Shown in pieces: positions 45,643-54,791 of a DNA stretch of 64,000 nucleotides (the first letter of the stretch is position 1; each line of letters opens with the position of its first letter). The DNA is taken from the NCBI RefSeq assembly GCF_000376845.1, contig NZ_AQXY01000027.1:124001-188000 (forward strand), written 5' to 3'. Both the position numbers and the translations under genes were made by a program. Origin of the DNA: Thioalkalivibrio sp. ALE14. Lineage in GTDB: Bacteria > Pseudomonadota > Gammaproteobacteria > Ectothiorhodospirales > Ectothiorhodospiraceae. The notes under the pieces are model-generated. The model ran no database searches. It was given only the letters and a program-made list of their open reading frames with translations, and was not told where the DNA came from.

Positions 45643-48600
45643 TCGGAAGACTCCGCCTGGTTCACCACGAAAAACACCGGCCGGTAGACACGGTCACGCC
45701 AGAAGCCGAAGTCCGGATCGTCCAGCAACGTCTCCGGGTCCGGCCAGGCGCGGGCCAGCGCCGGGCTGCGCGACCACTCGCCGGGCGCGTAGTCGTTCCC
45801 GCGCAGTGTCTTGACCGCCTCGTCATACGGGTCCTTCGATGCCTCCTCCGCCTCCAGCCAGGCAAAGGCGGCGCCGCAGGCCAGCGGCAGCGGGCGCTCC
45901 TGCCCGGCCGCCCAGGCCTCCAGCAGCGTGCCCAGCAGCTCCTCCGCCAGGCCCGGCTCCAGTCCGGGGAGGGTCAGGCGCGTGTCCAGCGCGACCAGCT
46001 CGGAGCCCACACCACCCTCGCCGGCGTTGGCCAGCAGATGCATCACCCAGGGTGCCATCAGCTTGTCGTAGCGCCACTTCCTGCCATTGGCAATGCGGCT
46101 CGCGGTGTAGTCCAGGCAGATGCGCGCCTGCCCGTCGCTGCGCAGTGCGGACGGCACGGCCTCCAGGCCCCAGTGCGCGTGCTCCAGGCGTAGCGGACGC
46201 CCCGCCTTCAGCCGGTCGGGGTACAACGCGAGGCGCTCGCCGATCCGCTCCAGCAGCCGCGCGGCCTCGTCCACCATCGCACCGCGTTCCAGCTCGCCTG
46301 CCGCCCCCAGCGGCAGCCGGCCCGCGCGCTGCAGGCGCGCCGACTCGGCCTCCAGGATCTCCGGCCAGGCCGCCGCGTCGTCGGTCGTCTCCAGCGCGGC
46401 CGCGACCAGCTGCTGGCGCACCTGCCACTGCTCCAGCCCGGCCAGGCCGAACGGCTCCAGGTCGTCGCCGGCGGCTTCCTCCTCGTCGAAGAACACCCCC
46501 AGGCGATAGCGGAAGAACGCCTCCACCGGGAAGCGCAGAAAGCGCGTCAGGGCCTCCGGCGCCACCGCGCGCGGCTCGCGCTCGGCATCCAGCAGCGGCA
46601 CCGGCTCGGGTGCGCCTGCGGCATCCGCCGCCGGGACCGGGTCCGGGTCGTGCACGGCCTCCCATTCCCGGGCGTAGGTGTAATGCCGATCGTCGCCCCC
46701 CGCCGGGAAGTTCACCGGCGAGAACGGCTGCAGCGGATGCCAGGTTGTGAGGTGGTCCACCAGGGCCGGACCGGCCTCCGGCCCGTCGAAACCGGTCAGG
46801 CCCCACCCGGCGGCCAGATGGTCGCGCAGCTGGCCGACCAGCACCGACGGCGGGCGCGGCTCGTTGTCGCGCACATGCCGCCCCACCCAGCTCACATGCA
46901 GCTGCCGCCGGGCCGAGAGCAGCGCCTCCAGGAACAGGTAGCGGTCATCCTCGCGGCGCGAGCGATCGCCCGGGCGGTAGTCCTGCGCCATCAGGTCGAA
47001 ATCCACCGGGGTCGGGCTGCGCGGATAGTCGCCGTCGTTCATCCCCAGCAGGCAGACCACCTGGAACGGGATCGCCCGCATCGGCATCAGGGTGCAGAAA
47101 TTCACCTGCCCGGCCAGGAAGCGCTGACCCACCCCGGAATCGTCCTGGCTGGCCAGCCACTGTTCGCGCACCACCGCCAGCGGCAGCGCCTCTTCCAGCC
47201 CGGCCGCCGCGCAATCCTCCCGCCACTGGTCCAGGGCCTCGCCCAGCTGCTCCAGGGTGAACAATTCCGCGTCGGTCTCGGCGGCGAAGAACTTGTCCAG
47301 CAGCCCGCCCAGGTGCGTGGCCCAGTCCTCCGGCGCGCGCGTTTGGCGCAGCCAGCCCCAGGCCTCCTCCAGCGCCGTAATCAGGGCCTCCAGCGGCCCC
47401 AGCAGCGCGGCGCTCAGCCCGCCAATCTCGTCATACGGCTCCAGCCCCTGCCAGGGACCCTGGTCGCCCAGCGCATACCCCAGCAGCATCCGTCGTAGGC
47501 CGAAGCGCCAGGTGTTCTGCTCCAGCCCCTCCGGCAGGCCCAGTCCGGCCCGCTGCGCGGCATCGAGCCCCCAGCGCACGCCCGACCCTTCGGCCCAGTG
47601 ATGCAGCTGGCCCAGGTCCTCCTCCGCGATCCCGAAGCGCCGGCGCACCGCCGGCACGTCCAGCAGATCCAGCAGCTCGCTGACGCCCATCCGGCTCTCC
47701 GGCAGCGACAGCAACTGCTCCAGCGCGATCAGTACCGGGTCACGCCCACGCGGCCCCTGGTCCGACAGCGTGTACGGGATAAAGCGCGGATCGTCGGTCT
47801 CGGGCTGGCCGAACACCGCCTCGATGTGTGGGGCGTACTGGTCGATGTCCGGCACCATCACGATCACGTCGCGCGGGCGCAGCGCGGGGTCGCGCTCGAA
47901 GTGGTCCAGCAGGCGGTCGTGCAGTAGCTCCACCTCGCGCAGCGGGCTGTGTGCGACATGGAACTGGATGGAACGATCCGCCGCCGGGACCGCGGGCCAG
48001 GTCTCCCGGGTCTCGGCGAGTGGGCGCAGCTCGCGGATGTCCTCCTGCAACTGGTGCAGCAGGCAGTCCTCCGGTCCGCGCATCCCGTGCGGCTCGAAGA
48101 CATCCACCCGTTCCCAGTCCAGCGTGCACAACACCCGGCCGTAGTGTTCCGGGTCGTCGTGTTCGTCCAGCAGCCCGATATAGTCGCGGCCCTGCTTGCC
48201 CCAGGCCGCCAGCAGCGGGTGGGCATGATTGTGCAGCTCGGCCTCGTCCAGGGCCTCCGGCATGCCCGCCTTGCGTGCCTGGCGCCGGCGCGTGGCACGC
48301 AGCAGGTCCTTGTCGGCCACGATGTCGGCCCAGTAGTAGGCGCAGGGGTTGTGCACGCAGACCAGCACCTGGCAAAAGCGCGCCAGCCCCTCCAGCGCCT
48401 CCAGGATCTGCCCGGGCAGCGAGGAAATCCCGAACACGATGATCCGCCGGGGCAAGCCCGGGGGCCGGCGCTCCAGCGTGCGCACCATCTCCATGTAGCG
48501 CGCGTGTACCGCGGAACGGCTCACGCCTTCCTGCGCGACGCCGATATCCGCCTGCAGCAGGCGCCACAGTTCGGCCTGCCAACGCTGCCCGGGGGCCAGT

Positions 48601-49160
48601 TCGTGTTCCTGGCCGCGGGCATCGCGCAGTAAATCGCGCCCGGCCGCCCAGTCGGTCAGCCAGTCCGCACGATACACCTGGTACTGGTCGAACAGGTCCG
48701 CCAGGCGCTCGGCCAGCTGGAAGCGCTTGCGCAGGTCCCCGCCCTGCCCGGGGTCGTCGTCCTGCAGGAACTGGCGCAGCGGTACGAAGGCGTCCTGCGC
48801 CAGGCATTCCGGCAGCAGACGCATCAGGCGCCAGGTCAGCGGGCGCTTGGCATAGGGGGATTCCAGCGGCACGGCCTCGGGCCCGAGGACCGCGCGATAC
48901 GCCGACCAGACAAAGCGCGACGGCAGCTGCATATCCAGCGCGGCCGCGATCCCGCAGCCCGGCGGATCGGCGTCCGGCGGCGCGGCCAGGGCATGCCGCA
49001 GCCACTGCGCCATGCCGTTGCTCTGCACCAGAATGGTCTCGTTCTCCAGCGGACCGAGCGGCGCGCGGCGCATCCACTCCACCGCCAGCGTGCGCAGCGA
49101 CTCCAGGTGATTGCCATGCAGCACCACCATCCCTGGCTGCAACTCGCGCGACTCCACCAA
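45639..49160 (-). CDS. recC: Exodeoxyribonuclease V gamma subunit (RecC)
   Basis: The Chi-scanning subunit of RecBCD, 1173 residues. N-terminal features include MVVLHGNHLESLRTLAVEWM and ETILVQSNGMAQWLRHALA, and CLLGMNDGDYPRSPTPVDFDLMA is a highly conserved RecC block. RVIIFGISSLPGQ-like and RPRDVIVMVPDIDQYAPHIEAVF segments also match. The helicase-like fold lacks catalytic residues, as expected. Start: either TTG at 49160 or the adjacent GTG at 49157; AAGGAG lies 6-9 bases before them. It is first in the recCBD operon, with a 4-bp overlap to recB. Confidence 0.95.
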   Translation of the reverse strand: MVESRELQPGMVVLHGNHLESLRTLAVEWMRRAPLGPLENETILVQSNGMAQWLRHALAAPPDADPPGCGIAAALDMQLPSRFVWSAYRAVLGPEAVPLESPYAKRPLTWRLMRLLPECLAQDAFVPLRQFLQDDDPGQGGDLRKRFQLAERLADLFDQYQVYRADWLTDWAAGRDLLRDARGQEHELAPGQRWQAELWRLLQADIGVAQEGVSRSAVHARYMEMVRTLERRPPGLPRRIIVFGISSLPGQILEALEGLARFCQVLVCVHNPCAYYWADIVADKDLLRATRRRQARKAGMPEALDEAELHNHAHPLLAAWGKQGRDYIGLLDEHDDPEHYGRVLCTLDWERVDVFEPHGMRGPEDCLLHQLQEDIRELRPLAETRETWPAVPAADRSIQFHVAHSPLREVELLHDRLLDHFERDPALRPRDVIVMVPDIDQYAPHIEAVFGQPETDDPRFIPYTLSDQGPRGRDPVLIALEQLLSLPESRMGVSELLDLLDVPAVRRRFGIAEEDLGQLHHWAEGSGVRWGLDAAQRAGLGLPEGLEQNTWRFGLRRMLLGYALGDQGPWQGLEPYDEIGGLSAALLGPLEALITALEEAWGWLRQTRAPEDWATHLGGLLDKFFAAETDAELFTLEQLGEALDQWREDCAAAGLEEALPLAVVREQWLASQDDSGVGQRFLAGQVNFCTLMPMRAIPFQVVCLLGMNDGDYPRSPTPVDFDLMAQDYRPGDRSRREDDRYLFLEALLSARRQLHVSWVGRHVRDNEPRPPSVLVGQLRDHLAAGWGLTGFDGPEAGPALVDHLTTWHPLQPFSPVNFPAGGDDRHYTYAREWEAVHDPDPVPAADAAGAPEPVPLLDAEREPRAVAPEALTRFLRFPVEAFFRYRLGVFFDEEEAAGDDLEPFGLAGLEQWQVRQQLVAAALETTDDAAAWPEILEAESARLQRAGRLPLGAAGELERGAMVDEAARLLERIGERLALYPDRLKAGRPLRLEHAHWGLEAVPSALRSDGQARICLDYTASRIANGRKWRYDKLMAPWVMHLLANAGEGGVGSELVALDTRLTLPGLEPGLAEELLGTLLEAWAAGQERPLPLACGAAFAWLEAEEASKDPYDEAVKTLRGNDYAPGEWSRSPALARAWPDPETLLDDPDFGFWRDRVYRPVFFVVNQAESSE

Positions 49161-49323
49161 CCCGGCTCCTTGATCCGTTCAACGGCTGCCCCACACGCCC
49201 TGCCGGCCCGCGTGGTCAGATGCGCCTACCCTACCATCCCCGGGCGACCATCCCCGTCGCGTCGTTCACCACTGCGCTGGACTACCCGACCGGCCCCACG
49301 AGGCGCCAAGGGGACCCCACCAG

Positions 49324-52300
49324 TCAGGCGCGAGGGGCCGCCAGCAAGGTCTCGAACTCGGCCGCCGGCACGGGACGGCTGGCGTAGTACCCCTGGTAGT
49401 GGTCGCAACCCAGCTCGCGCAGCACCGCGAGCTGTTCGGCCGTCTCCACGCCCTCTGCCAGCACAGTCAACCCGAGACCGTGGCCGAGCCCGACGATGGA
49501 ACGGGCGATGGAGCGGTCATCCGAGCTGTCCGCTGCCTCCTCTTCGGCCAGGCCGTCGACAAAGCTCTTGTCGATCTTGAGCGTGTCCACCGGGAAGCGC
49601 TTGAGCTGCGCCATGGAGGAATAGCCGGTGCCGAAGTCGTCGATCGCGAAATGCACGCCGCGCTCGCGCAGGCGCTGCAGGATGCGCCGGGCGCGGCTCG
49701 GGTCCGCCATCAGGGCGGACTCGGTGATCTCCAGCTCCAGTTGATCCGCCGGAAACTCGAAGTCCTCCAGTAGCTGCCCCACCTGCTGATCGATGGGCAC
49801 ACGCTGGAACTGCAAGGCCGAGACATTCACCGCCAGCCGCAGCGGCGGATACCCGGCCGTGCGCCACTGGTACCCCTGCTCGATCACCCGGCGCAGTACC
49901 CAGCCGCCCAGCTCCACGATCAGCCCGGTCTGTTCCGCCAGCGGAATGAAGCGCCCCGGCGAGATCGGCCCCAGCTCGGGATCGGTCCAGCGCAGCAGGG
50001 CCTCGGCACCGAGGAGCCGTCCGTCCGCGACGTTGTACTGAGGCTGGTAGTGAACCTCCAGCGCATCCTGGTCGATGGCCCGGCGCAGGCGCGCGGACAG
50101 GTCGATGCGCTCGCGCGCGGCCCGGGTGAACTCGTCGGAGTAGTAGCGGTAGCTGCCACGCCCGTCCATCTTGGCCTGCGACAGCGCGGTACTGGCCTGC
50201 TGCAGGAGCATGTCGGCGTCCGTCGCGTGATCGGGGAACACCGCGATGCCGACCGTCGCGGTAATCTCCATCTCCATCCCGTTGCCGAGATCGCAGGGGT
50301 AGCTCACCTCGCGAATGATGTTCTCCGCCACCAGCGCGGCGTCGTCCACATGCCCCAGGTTCTCCACCAGCACGGCGAACTCGTCGCTGGCCAGGCGCGC
50401 CACCGTATCGGTCCCGCGCCGGCCCACCTGCAACCGCTCGGCCACCAGTTTCAGCAAGCGGTCACCGGCGGCATGCCCCTGGCTGTCGTTGATGTCCTTG
50501 AAGCGGTCGATATCCACGAACAGCAGCGCCAGATGCCCCTGGCGCCGACGCATCAGCGAGATCCCGTGCGTCAGGCGCGCGCGCAGCAACCGGCGGTTGG
50601 GCAGCTCGGTCAGCGGGTCGTGGTGCGCGAGGAAATCGAGCTCCGCCTCGGAGGCCTTGATCCGCGAGATATCCGCGAACACCGAGACGTAGTGCGTCAA
50701 CCGGCCCTGGTCGTCGTGCACCGCCGTGATGCTCTGCAGTTCCGGAAAGATCTCGCCGTTCTTGCGCCGATTCCAGATCTCGCCCTGCCAGTGACCGTTC
50801 ACCTGCAGTTCGCGGAACATGTTGGCGTAGAACGCCTGATCGTGACGCCCGGACTGGAACATCTTCGGCGTGCGCCCCACCACCTCGTCCTGGGTGTACC
50901 CCATCAGCTGGGTGAAGGCGCGATTCACCGACAGGATATGGGCCGTGGCATCGGTGATCACCACGCCCTCGCGGGTGTTCTCGAACACCACCGACGCCAG
51001 GCGCTGACGCTCCTCCTGTTCGCGGCGTTCGGTGATGTCCTCGACCGTCGCGACGACGCGGTCCAGCGCACCCTCGGGCGTGCGGCTGCACTTGACGTCG
51101 ATATCCGCGACCATCACCCGGCCATCGCGCCGCAGCAGGCGTTTCACGACACTGTAGCCGCTGCGTTCGCCGCGCCGCATCTCGGCGTCCAGTTCCGCCT
51201 CGCAGCCTCGATCCTCGGGGGTCGCCAGCCGGTTCCAGTCCATGGCCGCCAGTTCGTCCGGGGCATAGCCCAGCATGTCCGCCAGGCAGGTATTCACGCG
51301 CTCCCAGCCCTCGCCGCGCGGCCCGGAGAGCGCCATGCCGACGAACGGCATATCGAAGAAGATCCCCAGCATCCGGTCCTGGTCGGCGTGCGCCTGCACC
51401 AGCGCAAGGTTTCGTCGTAGCCATTGCTGGCGCCACAACAACGCGCCGGCCGCCAGCACCACCAGCCAGATCAGCAAGGTCGCCCCCGCCGCCCAAACAG
51501 CCTGCTGGCGAGGCACAAGCTGCAGGGCGTCCAGATCCCGCTTGAGCACCAGATCCCAGCCGGCCGGGGAAAGCCGCTGCACCCCGGCCAGAAAACGGCT
51601 CTCCGGATCCTCGAAGTGTTCGATCACCACGGCGTCGCGCGGGTGATCCAGCACCCGTTCGCGCAGCCGCGGAAAGGCCGCCGGCGCCGGAATCATCACC
51701 CCACCTGCCTCGCTGATGCGGGCGATTGCGGCGCGCTGGTCCCCTTCCCGCACCACGATATGCGCCTGCGCATCCAGCCCGTTGCGGCTTTCGGTCAGCG
51801 TCAGCAGCGGATGCAGGCTCTCGACGGTGGAAGACAGCAGCACCAGCCCGACCACCGGGTCGTGGGGGCGGGCGCGGTCGCGTACCGGAACCGCCCAGCT
51901 GATCTGCGGCCGCCGATCGGGATCCGCATGCAGGATCGGCTCACTGGCCTTTCCACTGCGGCGTACCTCCCGCAGTACGGCATCCATCCGGGCCTCGTCC
52001 AGGGCGCTGCGGCCCAACTCGACCACGGGCTGGCGATCGACATCCAGCAGGGCCACGCTGTCGTAGTCGTACGCCCTGCGCATCAACTCCAGCCGGTCGC
52101 GCACCTGCTCCAGCGCCAGGCTGGAGCGCCGTTCCAGCGCCGTCACCGCAAACAGATTGAATCCGCGCGCCTCGGCCAGCACCACCGCATCCCCGGTTCG
52201 CTCCGCCAGCCAGTGGTCGATCACCCCGCCCTTCAGAAACGCAGCGCGCTGCAAGTCCTCGCGCGCCTGCGTCTCGGCGGCCGTCCCCTGCCAGTGCCAG

Positions 52301-52644
52301 GCACCCAGGCCGACACCCGCCGTCGAGGCCACCACCGCCACCGCCAGCACCAGCCACGGCCAGTAGCCGAAGCGGCCCAGTTCCTCCCGCGCCCCCGCCG
52401 CCTGGTCGTCACGGCTCCACGCCGGCAGCCAGCGCATGGCGGCATACAACAGCACACCGGACACCAGCACAAAGCCAATCCCCTTGCCCAGGTTCACGCG
52501 CGTCAGCGCCGCCTCGACATCCATGCCCCCCCACCAGGCAAGGGCCACGTCGGACAGCGCAATCCACAAAACCCCCAGCACCACGTAAGCACCGGCAATC
52601 CACCCGGCAGCAAAACGCCGTGTCATCGGCCGCCCGGAGTTCAT
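49324..52644 (-). CDS. Large membrane PAS-PAS-GGDEF-EAL protein, probable c-di-GMP phosphodiesterase
   Basis: About 1106 residues. Two N-terminal TM helices (AAGWIAGAYVVLGVLWIALS and GFVLVSGVLLYAAMRW) are followed by TM3 (YWPWLVLAVAVVASTAGVGL), a large extracytoplasmic sensor of about 280 residues (Cache/CHASE-like) and TM4 (AVWAAGATLLIWLVVLAAGALL). Two PAS domains follow (with PEDRG and NTREGVVITDATAHILSVNR). The cyclase motif is degenerate, ASDEF instead of GGDEF near residue 750, whereas the EAL domain is intact (GAEALLRW, DDFGTGYSSMAQL, KIDKSFV). It should therefore mainly degrade c-di-GMP. ATG at 52644 or 52626 is plausible; neither has a strong ribosome-binding site. A terminator-like hairpin lies in the leader. 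Confidence 0.88.
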   Translation of the reverse strand: MNSGRPMTRRFAAGWIAGAYVVLGVLWIALSDVALAWWGGMDVEAALTRVNLGKGIGFVLVSGVLLYAAMRWLPAWSRDDQAAGAREELGRFGYWPWLVLAVAVVASTAGVGLGAWHWQGTAAETQAREDLQRAAFLKGGVIDHWLAERTGDAVVLAEARGFNLFAVTALERRSSLALEQVRDRLELMRRAYDYDSVALLDVDRQPVVELGRSALDEARMDAVLREVRRSGKASEPILHADPDRRPQISWAVPVRDRARPHDPVVGLVLLSSTVESLHPLLTLTESRNGLDAQAHIVVREGDQRAAIARISEAGGVMIPAPAAFPRLRERVLDHPRDAVVIEHFEDPESRFLAGVQRLSPAGWDLVLKRDLDALQLVPRQQAVWAAGATLLIWLVVLAAGALLWRQQWLRRNLALVQAHADQDRMLGIFFDMPFVGMALSGPRGEGWERVNTCLADMLGYAPDELAAMDWNRLATPEDRGCEAELDAEMRRGERSGYSVVKRLLRRDGRVMVADIDVKCSRTPEGALDRVVATVEDITERREQEERQRLASVVFENTREGVVITDATAHILSVNRAFTQLMGYTQDEVVGRTPKMFQSGRHDQAFYANMFRELQVNGHWQGEIWNRRKNGEIFPELQSITAVHDDQGRLTHYVSVFADISRIKASEAELDFLAHHDPLTELPNRRLLRARLTHGISLMRRRQGHLALLFVDIDRFKDINDSQGHAAGDRLLKLVAERLQVGRRGTDTVARLASDEFAVLVENLGHVDDAALVAENIIREVSYPCDLGNGMEMEITATVGIAVFPDHATDADMLLQQASTALSQAKMDGRGSYRYYSDEFTRAARERIDLSARLRRAIDQDALEVHYQPQYNVADGRLLGAEALLRWTDPELGPISPGRFIPLAEQTGLIVELGGWVLRRVIEQGYQWRTAGYPPLRLAVNVSALQFQRVPIDQQVGQLLEDFEFPADQLELEITESALMADPSRARRILQRLRERGVHFAIDDFGTGYSSMAQLKRFPVDTLKIDKSFVDGLAEEEAADSSDDRSIARSIVGLGHGLGLTVLAEGVETAEQLAVLRELGCDHYQGYYASRPVPAAEFETLLAAPRA

Positions 52645-52676
52645 CGACGCCCCGCAGCCGACCACGCCCCGGACGC

Positions 52677-52715
52677 AAAAAGGCGCCGCGCTCCGTCTCC
52701 GGATTGCGCGGCGCC
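52677..52715 (-). terminator. Terminator-like hairpin in the leader of the GGDEF-EAL gene
   Basis: On the minus strand a perfect 10-bp stem, GGCGCCGCGC with its complement GCGCGGCGCC and a 14-base loop, is followed by TTTTT. It lies 33 bp before the ATG at 52644 and 223 bp after the stop of the DUF302 gene. It either ends the DUF302 transcript or attenuates the GGDEF-EAL gene. Confidence 0.75.
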
Positions 52716-52937
52716 CCCGCGGGACCAATCGATTTGAAGTACGTCGTTCGTATTCAACGCCAACGGCATCCACACTTGAGGGAATCTCCCCCTCTCCATT
52801 CATTCGGGCCCCGTTTCCGGGCGCCCATCATCCATCGGCGAACCAACAGGACCCGCCGAAGCGGGCCCTGGACGACGGCCACATCCAGCCGTTTGGACGG
52901 ATCTTTTGTGACCGGATTCGCACTGTACCGGATCGCG

Positions 52938-53450
52938 TTACTCGGCGACGGTCCGTTCGATGATCGCCTCGATCTCTTCCGAGGATTTTTCCATCACCTC
53001 GGCCACGCCTTCCGGCATCATCGGGAGGAAGCCCGGCACGTTCATGCGCGAGATAAAAACCTGCCCCTGGCTATCCTGATAGATGCTCACCCGGCAGGGC
53101 ATGAAGGCCGACACCGGCCGAAACGCATCCTCTTCCAGGATCTGCGCGCTGTAGCGCCCGCTGCACACATCCAGGATCACCACCGGATCAATCGTGAAGC
53201 CGCGCTCCGACAGCGTCCCGGCCATGTTGTTGCGGTTCAGGATGCTCCAGCCGGCCTCGGACGCCTCGCGCTCGAACGCGGCGAGTGTCGCCGGGAACGA
53301 ATGCGGGCTCGGCGTGACCTTCACCATGTCCGGTTGCTGGCCCCCATGACTGCCCGCCTGCAGCGCACCGGCAAAGGCCATCGTCACCAGCATCGCCAGA
53401 AGCGCGAGGAACCGCGCAGCATGGCGAGTGGTCATCATAGTAGATTGCAT
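52938..53450 (-). CDS. Exported DUF302 protein
   Basis: A 170-residue protein with a signal peptide (FLALLAMLVTMAFAGALQAG). The DUF302 domain follows, visible as FPATLAAFEREASEAGWSILNRNNMAGTL, VVILDVCSGRYSAQILEEDAFRPVSAFMPCRVSIYQD and VFISRMNV. The conserved Cys pair (DVCSG and MPCRV) is present. DUF302 proteins are often near sulfur-oxidation or metal-handling genes, but their function is unknown. The ATG at 53450 has AGGAG 7 bases upstream and is preferred over an adjacent TTG. An FNR-like box lies 111 bp upstream. Confidence 0.87.
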   Translation of the reverse strand: MQSTMMTTRHAARFLALLAMLVTMAFAGALQAGSHGGQQPDMVKVTPSPHSFPATLAAFEREASEAGWSILNRNNMAGTLSERGFTIDPVVILDVCSGRYSAQILEEDAFRPVSAFMPCRVSIYQDSQGQVFISRMNVPGFLPMMPEGVAEVMEKSSEEIEAIIERTVAE

Positions 53451-53560
53451 CAAGGCTTCTCCTTTCCCGAAAAGCGGGAATCGTCGTGAGGGCGCGCCCC
53501 TTCGTTACGTTGGGGGCGTACCTGCACGGAAGAGGTTAACGGTTCTTCGGCCCCGGCCTC

Positions 53561-53574
53561 TTGATGCAGGTCAA
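53561..53574 (+). promoter_or_regulatory. FNR/ANR-type box
   Basis: TTGAT-GCAG-GTCAA matches the FNR/ANR/DNR consensus TTGAT-N4-ATCAA with one change, a form also used by DNR-like regulators. The centre lies 78 bp before the ATG at 53646. If the site were at -41.5, transcription would start near 53609. It could also serve the divergent DUF302 gene. A perfect inverted repeat ACCCGTT-CCA-AACGGGT (53590-53606) lies near that predicted start. Confidence 0.55.
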
Positions 53575-53645
53575 CCAGACACGAATCAGACCCGTTCCAA
53601 ACGGGTGCAACCCGACGTCACCAACGTCGCAACAAGGAGATCGAC

Positions 53646-53870
53646 ATGGAAGCCACACTGAAAGGCGGAACGGTCACCCTGAAGATCGACAAGAAGGCCG
53701 CCAAGGACATCGCCGAAAACATCACCGAGCTCGGCGGCGAAATCAGCAACGGTGCGCGGGCGCTCGGCTCCGTGCTCCAGGAAGGCGTCTACGAACTGGA
53801 GAACGAATTCCGCCAGCCGCCGCACGCCTTCGACGAGCACGCCCCCAAGCAGCCCTCCATCGAGGACTGA
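53646..53870 (+). CDS. Small hypothetical protein (74 aa)
   Basis: Not recognised. A strong CAAGGAG precedes the ATG. The N-terminal half is a beta-rich/helical mix (MEATLKGGTVTLKIDKKAAK) and the middle is helical (DIAENITELGGEISNGARAL, GSVLQEGVYELENEF); the tail is polar (PPHAFDEHAPKQPSIED). There is no signal peptide or TM segment. It is likely co-transcribed with the next small gene 50 bp downstream, which has an almost identical ribosome-binding leader, and may be under the FNR-like box at 53561. Confidence 0.7.
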   Translation: MEATLKGGTVTLKIDKKAAKDIAENITELGGEISNGARALGSVLQEGVYELENEFRQPPHAFDEHAPKQPSIED

Positions 53871-53920
53871 CGCGCACGCCACGCCCCCAACAAGCCACAC
53901 CCGAACACAAGGAGCACGAC

Positions 53921-54127
53921 ATGCACCTGGAAAAAGCGGAAAACGGCGAACTCGTTATCACCATGCCCCGGGCGGAAGCCGCCGACGTCCTGGCCACGCT
54001 CAAGAAGCGCGCCGACGACCTCGACGACTGCGAGGACCTCACCGAGGCCCTGGAAAACGCCGGCATCCAGCTACCCGAACAACCGGACCACATCCGCCAC
54101 GAATACATGCCCCCGGCGGACCACTAG
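53921..54127 (+). CDS. Small acidic hypothetical protein (68 aa)
   Basis: Not recognised. ACAAGGAGCACGAC precedes the ATG, very like the leader of the gene at 53646. The sequence starts MHLEKAENGELVITMPRAEA and is followed by a charged helix (ADVLATLKKRADDLDDCEDL) and a polar tail (PEQPDHIRHEYMPPADH). One Cys, no TM segment. The frame is open upstream to 53561, but only this ATG has a ribosome-binding site. It forms a probable two-gene unit with the preceding gene. Confidence 0.7.
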   Translation: MHLEKAENGELVITMPRAEAADVLATLKKRADDLDDCEDLTEALENAGIQLPEQPDHIRHEYMPPADH

Positions 54128-54188
54128 CCCTCGCAGCCGCCCCACACCCCCGTGGGGCGCGCAAGGTCCGGGGCCACCCGGCGGCGCA

Positions 54189-54345
54189 GAAGCCCAGCCC
54201 CCTGGGCGATCGGGTCTAACCAACGCCCCAATCGCCGAGAGGCTCGGCTCCTACAGGCCCGGGGCCACCAGGCGCTGTAGGAGCCCAGCCCCCTGGGCGA
54301 TCCGGGCCTAACCAACGCCCCAATCGACCGACGGCTCGGTCCTAC
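54189..54345. repeat. Two tandem BIME units (facing REP pairs)
   Basis: Each unit runs from AGGAGCCCAGCCCCCTGGGC through a middle containing TAACCAACGCCCCAATCG to an inverted REP ending CTCGGCTCCTAC (first copy) or CTCGGTCCTAC (second). Related units occur at 56162-56231 and, more diverged, at 59064-59129. The first copy has lost its GT head (AGAAGCCCAG). Confidence 0.85.
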
Positions 54346-54368
54346 GCATCCCGAAACCACAGCCCCCT

Positions 54369-54400
54369 GTAGGAGCGTGCTTGCACGCGAAGCCCCCGCC
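54369..54400 (+). repeat. REP element
   Basis: TGTAGGAGCGTGCTTGCACG leads into CGAAGCCCCCGCC: the GTAGGAGC head, the GCGTGC-ttGCACGC stem and the GAAGCCCCCGCC tail. Confidence 0.85.
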
Positions 54401-54791
54401 AAAGCCGGTCACGGAACACCCTTTCGCAGCCCCCACCGGCTCACAAGCAAGAAGCCCAAATAAACCCATGCCCCAAACAGAGAAAGAGCCACCCCAGCAT
54501 CCGTGCCCGGGCGGCTCTTTCAGGGGCATCCCTGTCCCCGCGACAAAAACTAGCACATAAAGTAGAGGCTTCCACCCCATACGCGGAAAAAACGCCCAGC
54601 GGTCGTCTTTGGGCCCTCAACGGTAGCTCTCATTCCCGCCAAACACCCCGAACTCGCGATCCCTCGACACTCGCACATCCGGACGCAGGCTTCCACAAGG
54701 CGACAGCCCTTCGCCCTCGCGCCACAGCTCCATCCGCCAGAAAACACCCGTCACCGATTCAATCGAAGAATCCCCGCAGATCTTCGACCCC

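Larger units (their letters stand above)
54128..54791. other. 664-bp intergenic region with REP/BIME repeats and no convincing gene
   Basis: Two BIME units (54189-54254, 54276-54345) and one REP (54369-54400) fill the left half. The right half holds a 9-bp inverted repeat, GAAAGAGCC (54482-54490) with GGCTCTTTC (54513-54521), that may terminate transcription from either side. Short minus-strand frames here lack ribosome-binding sites and overlap the repeats. Confidence 0.7.

Noticed and set aside
52626-52937. c-di-GMP (GEMM-I) riboswitch in front of the GGDEF-EAL gene
   Set aside because: The leader lacks the conserved GEMM-I core segments, so only a generic terminator/attenuator can be claimed.
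54308-54747. Two short minus-strand frames of 65-90 codons
   Set aside because: They overlap REP/BIME repeats and a hairpin and have no plausible start signals.
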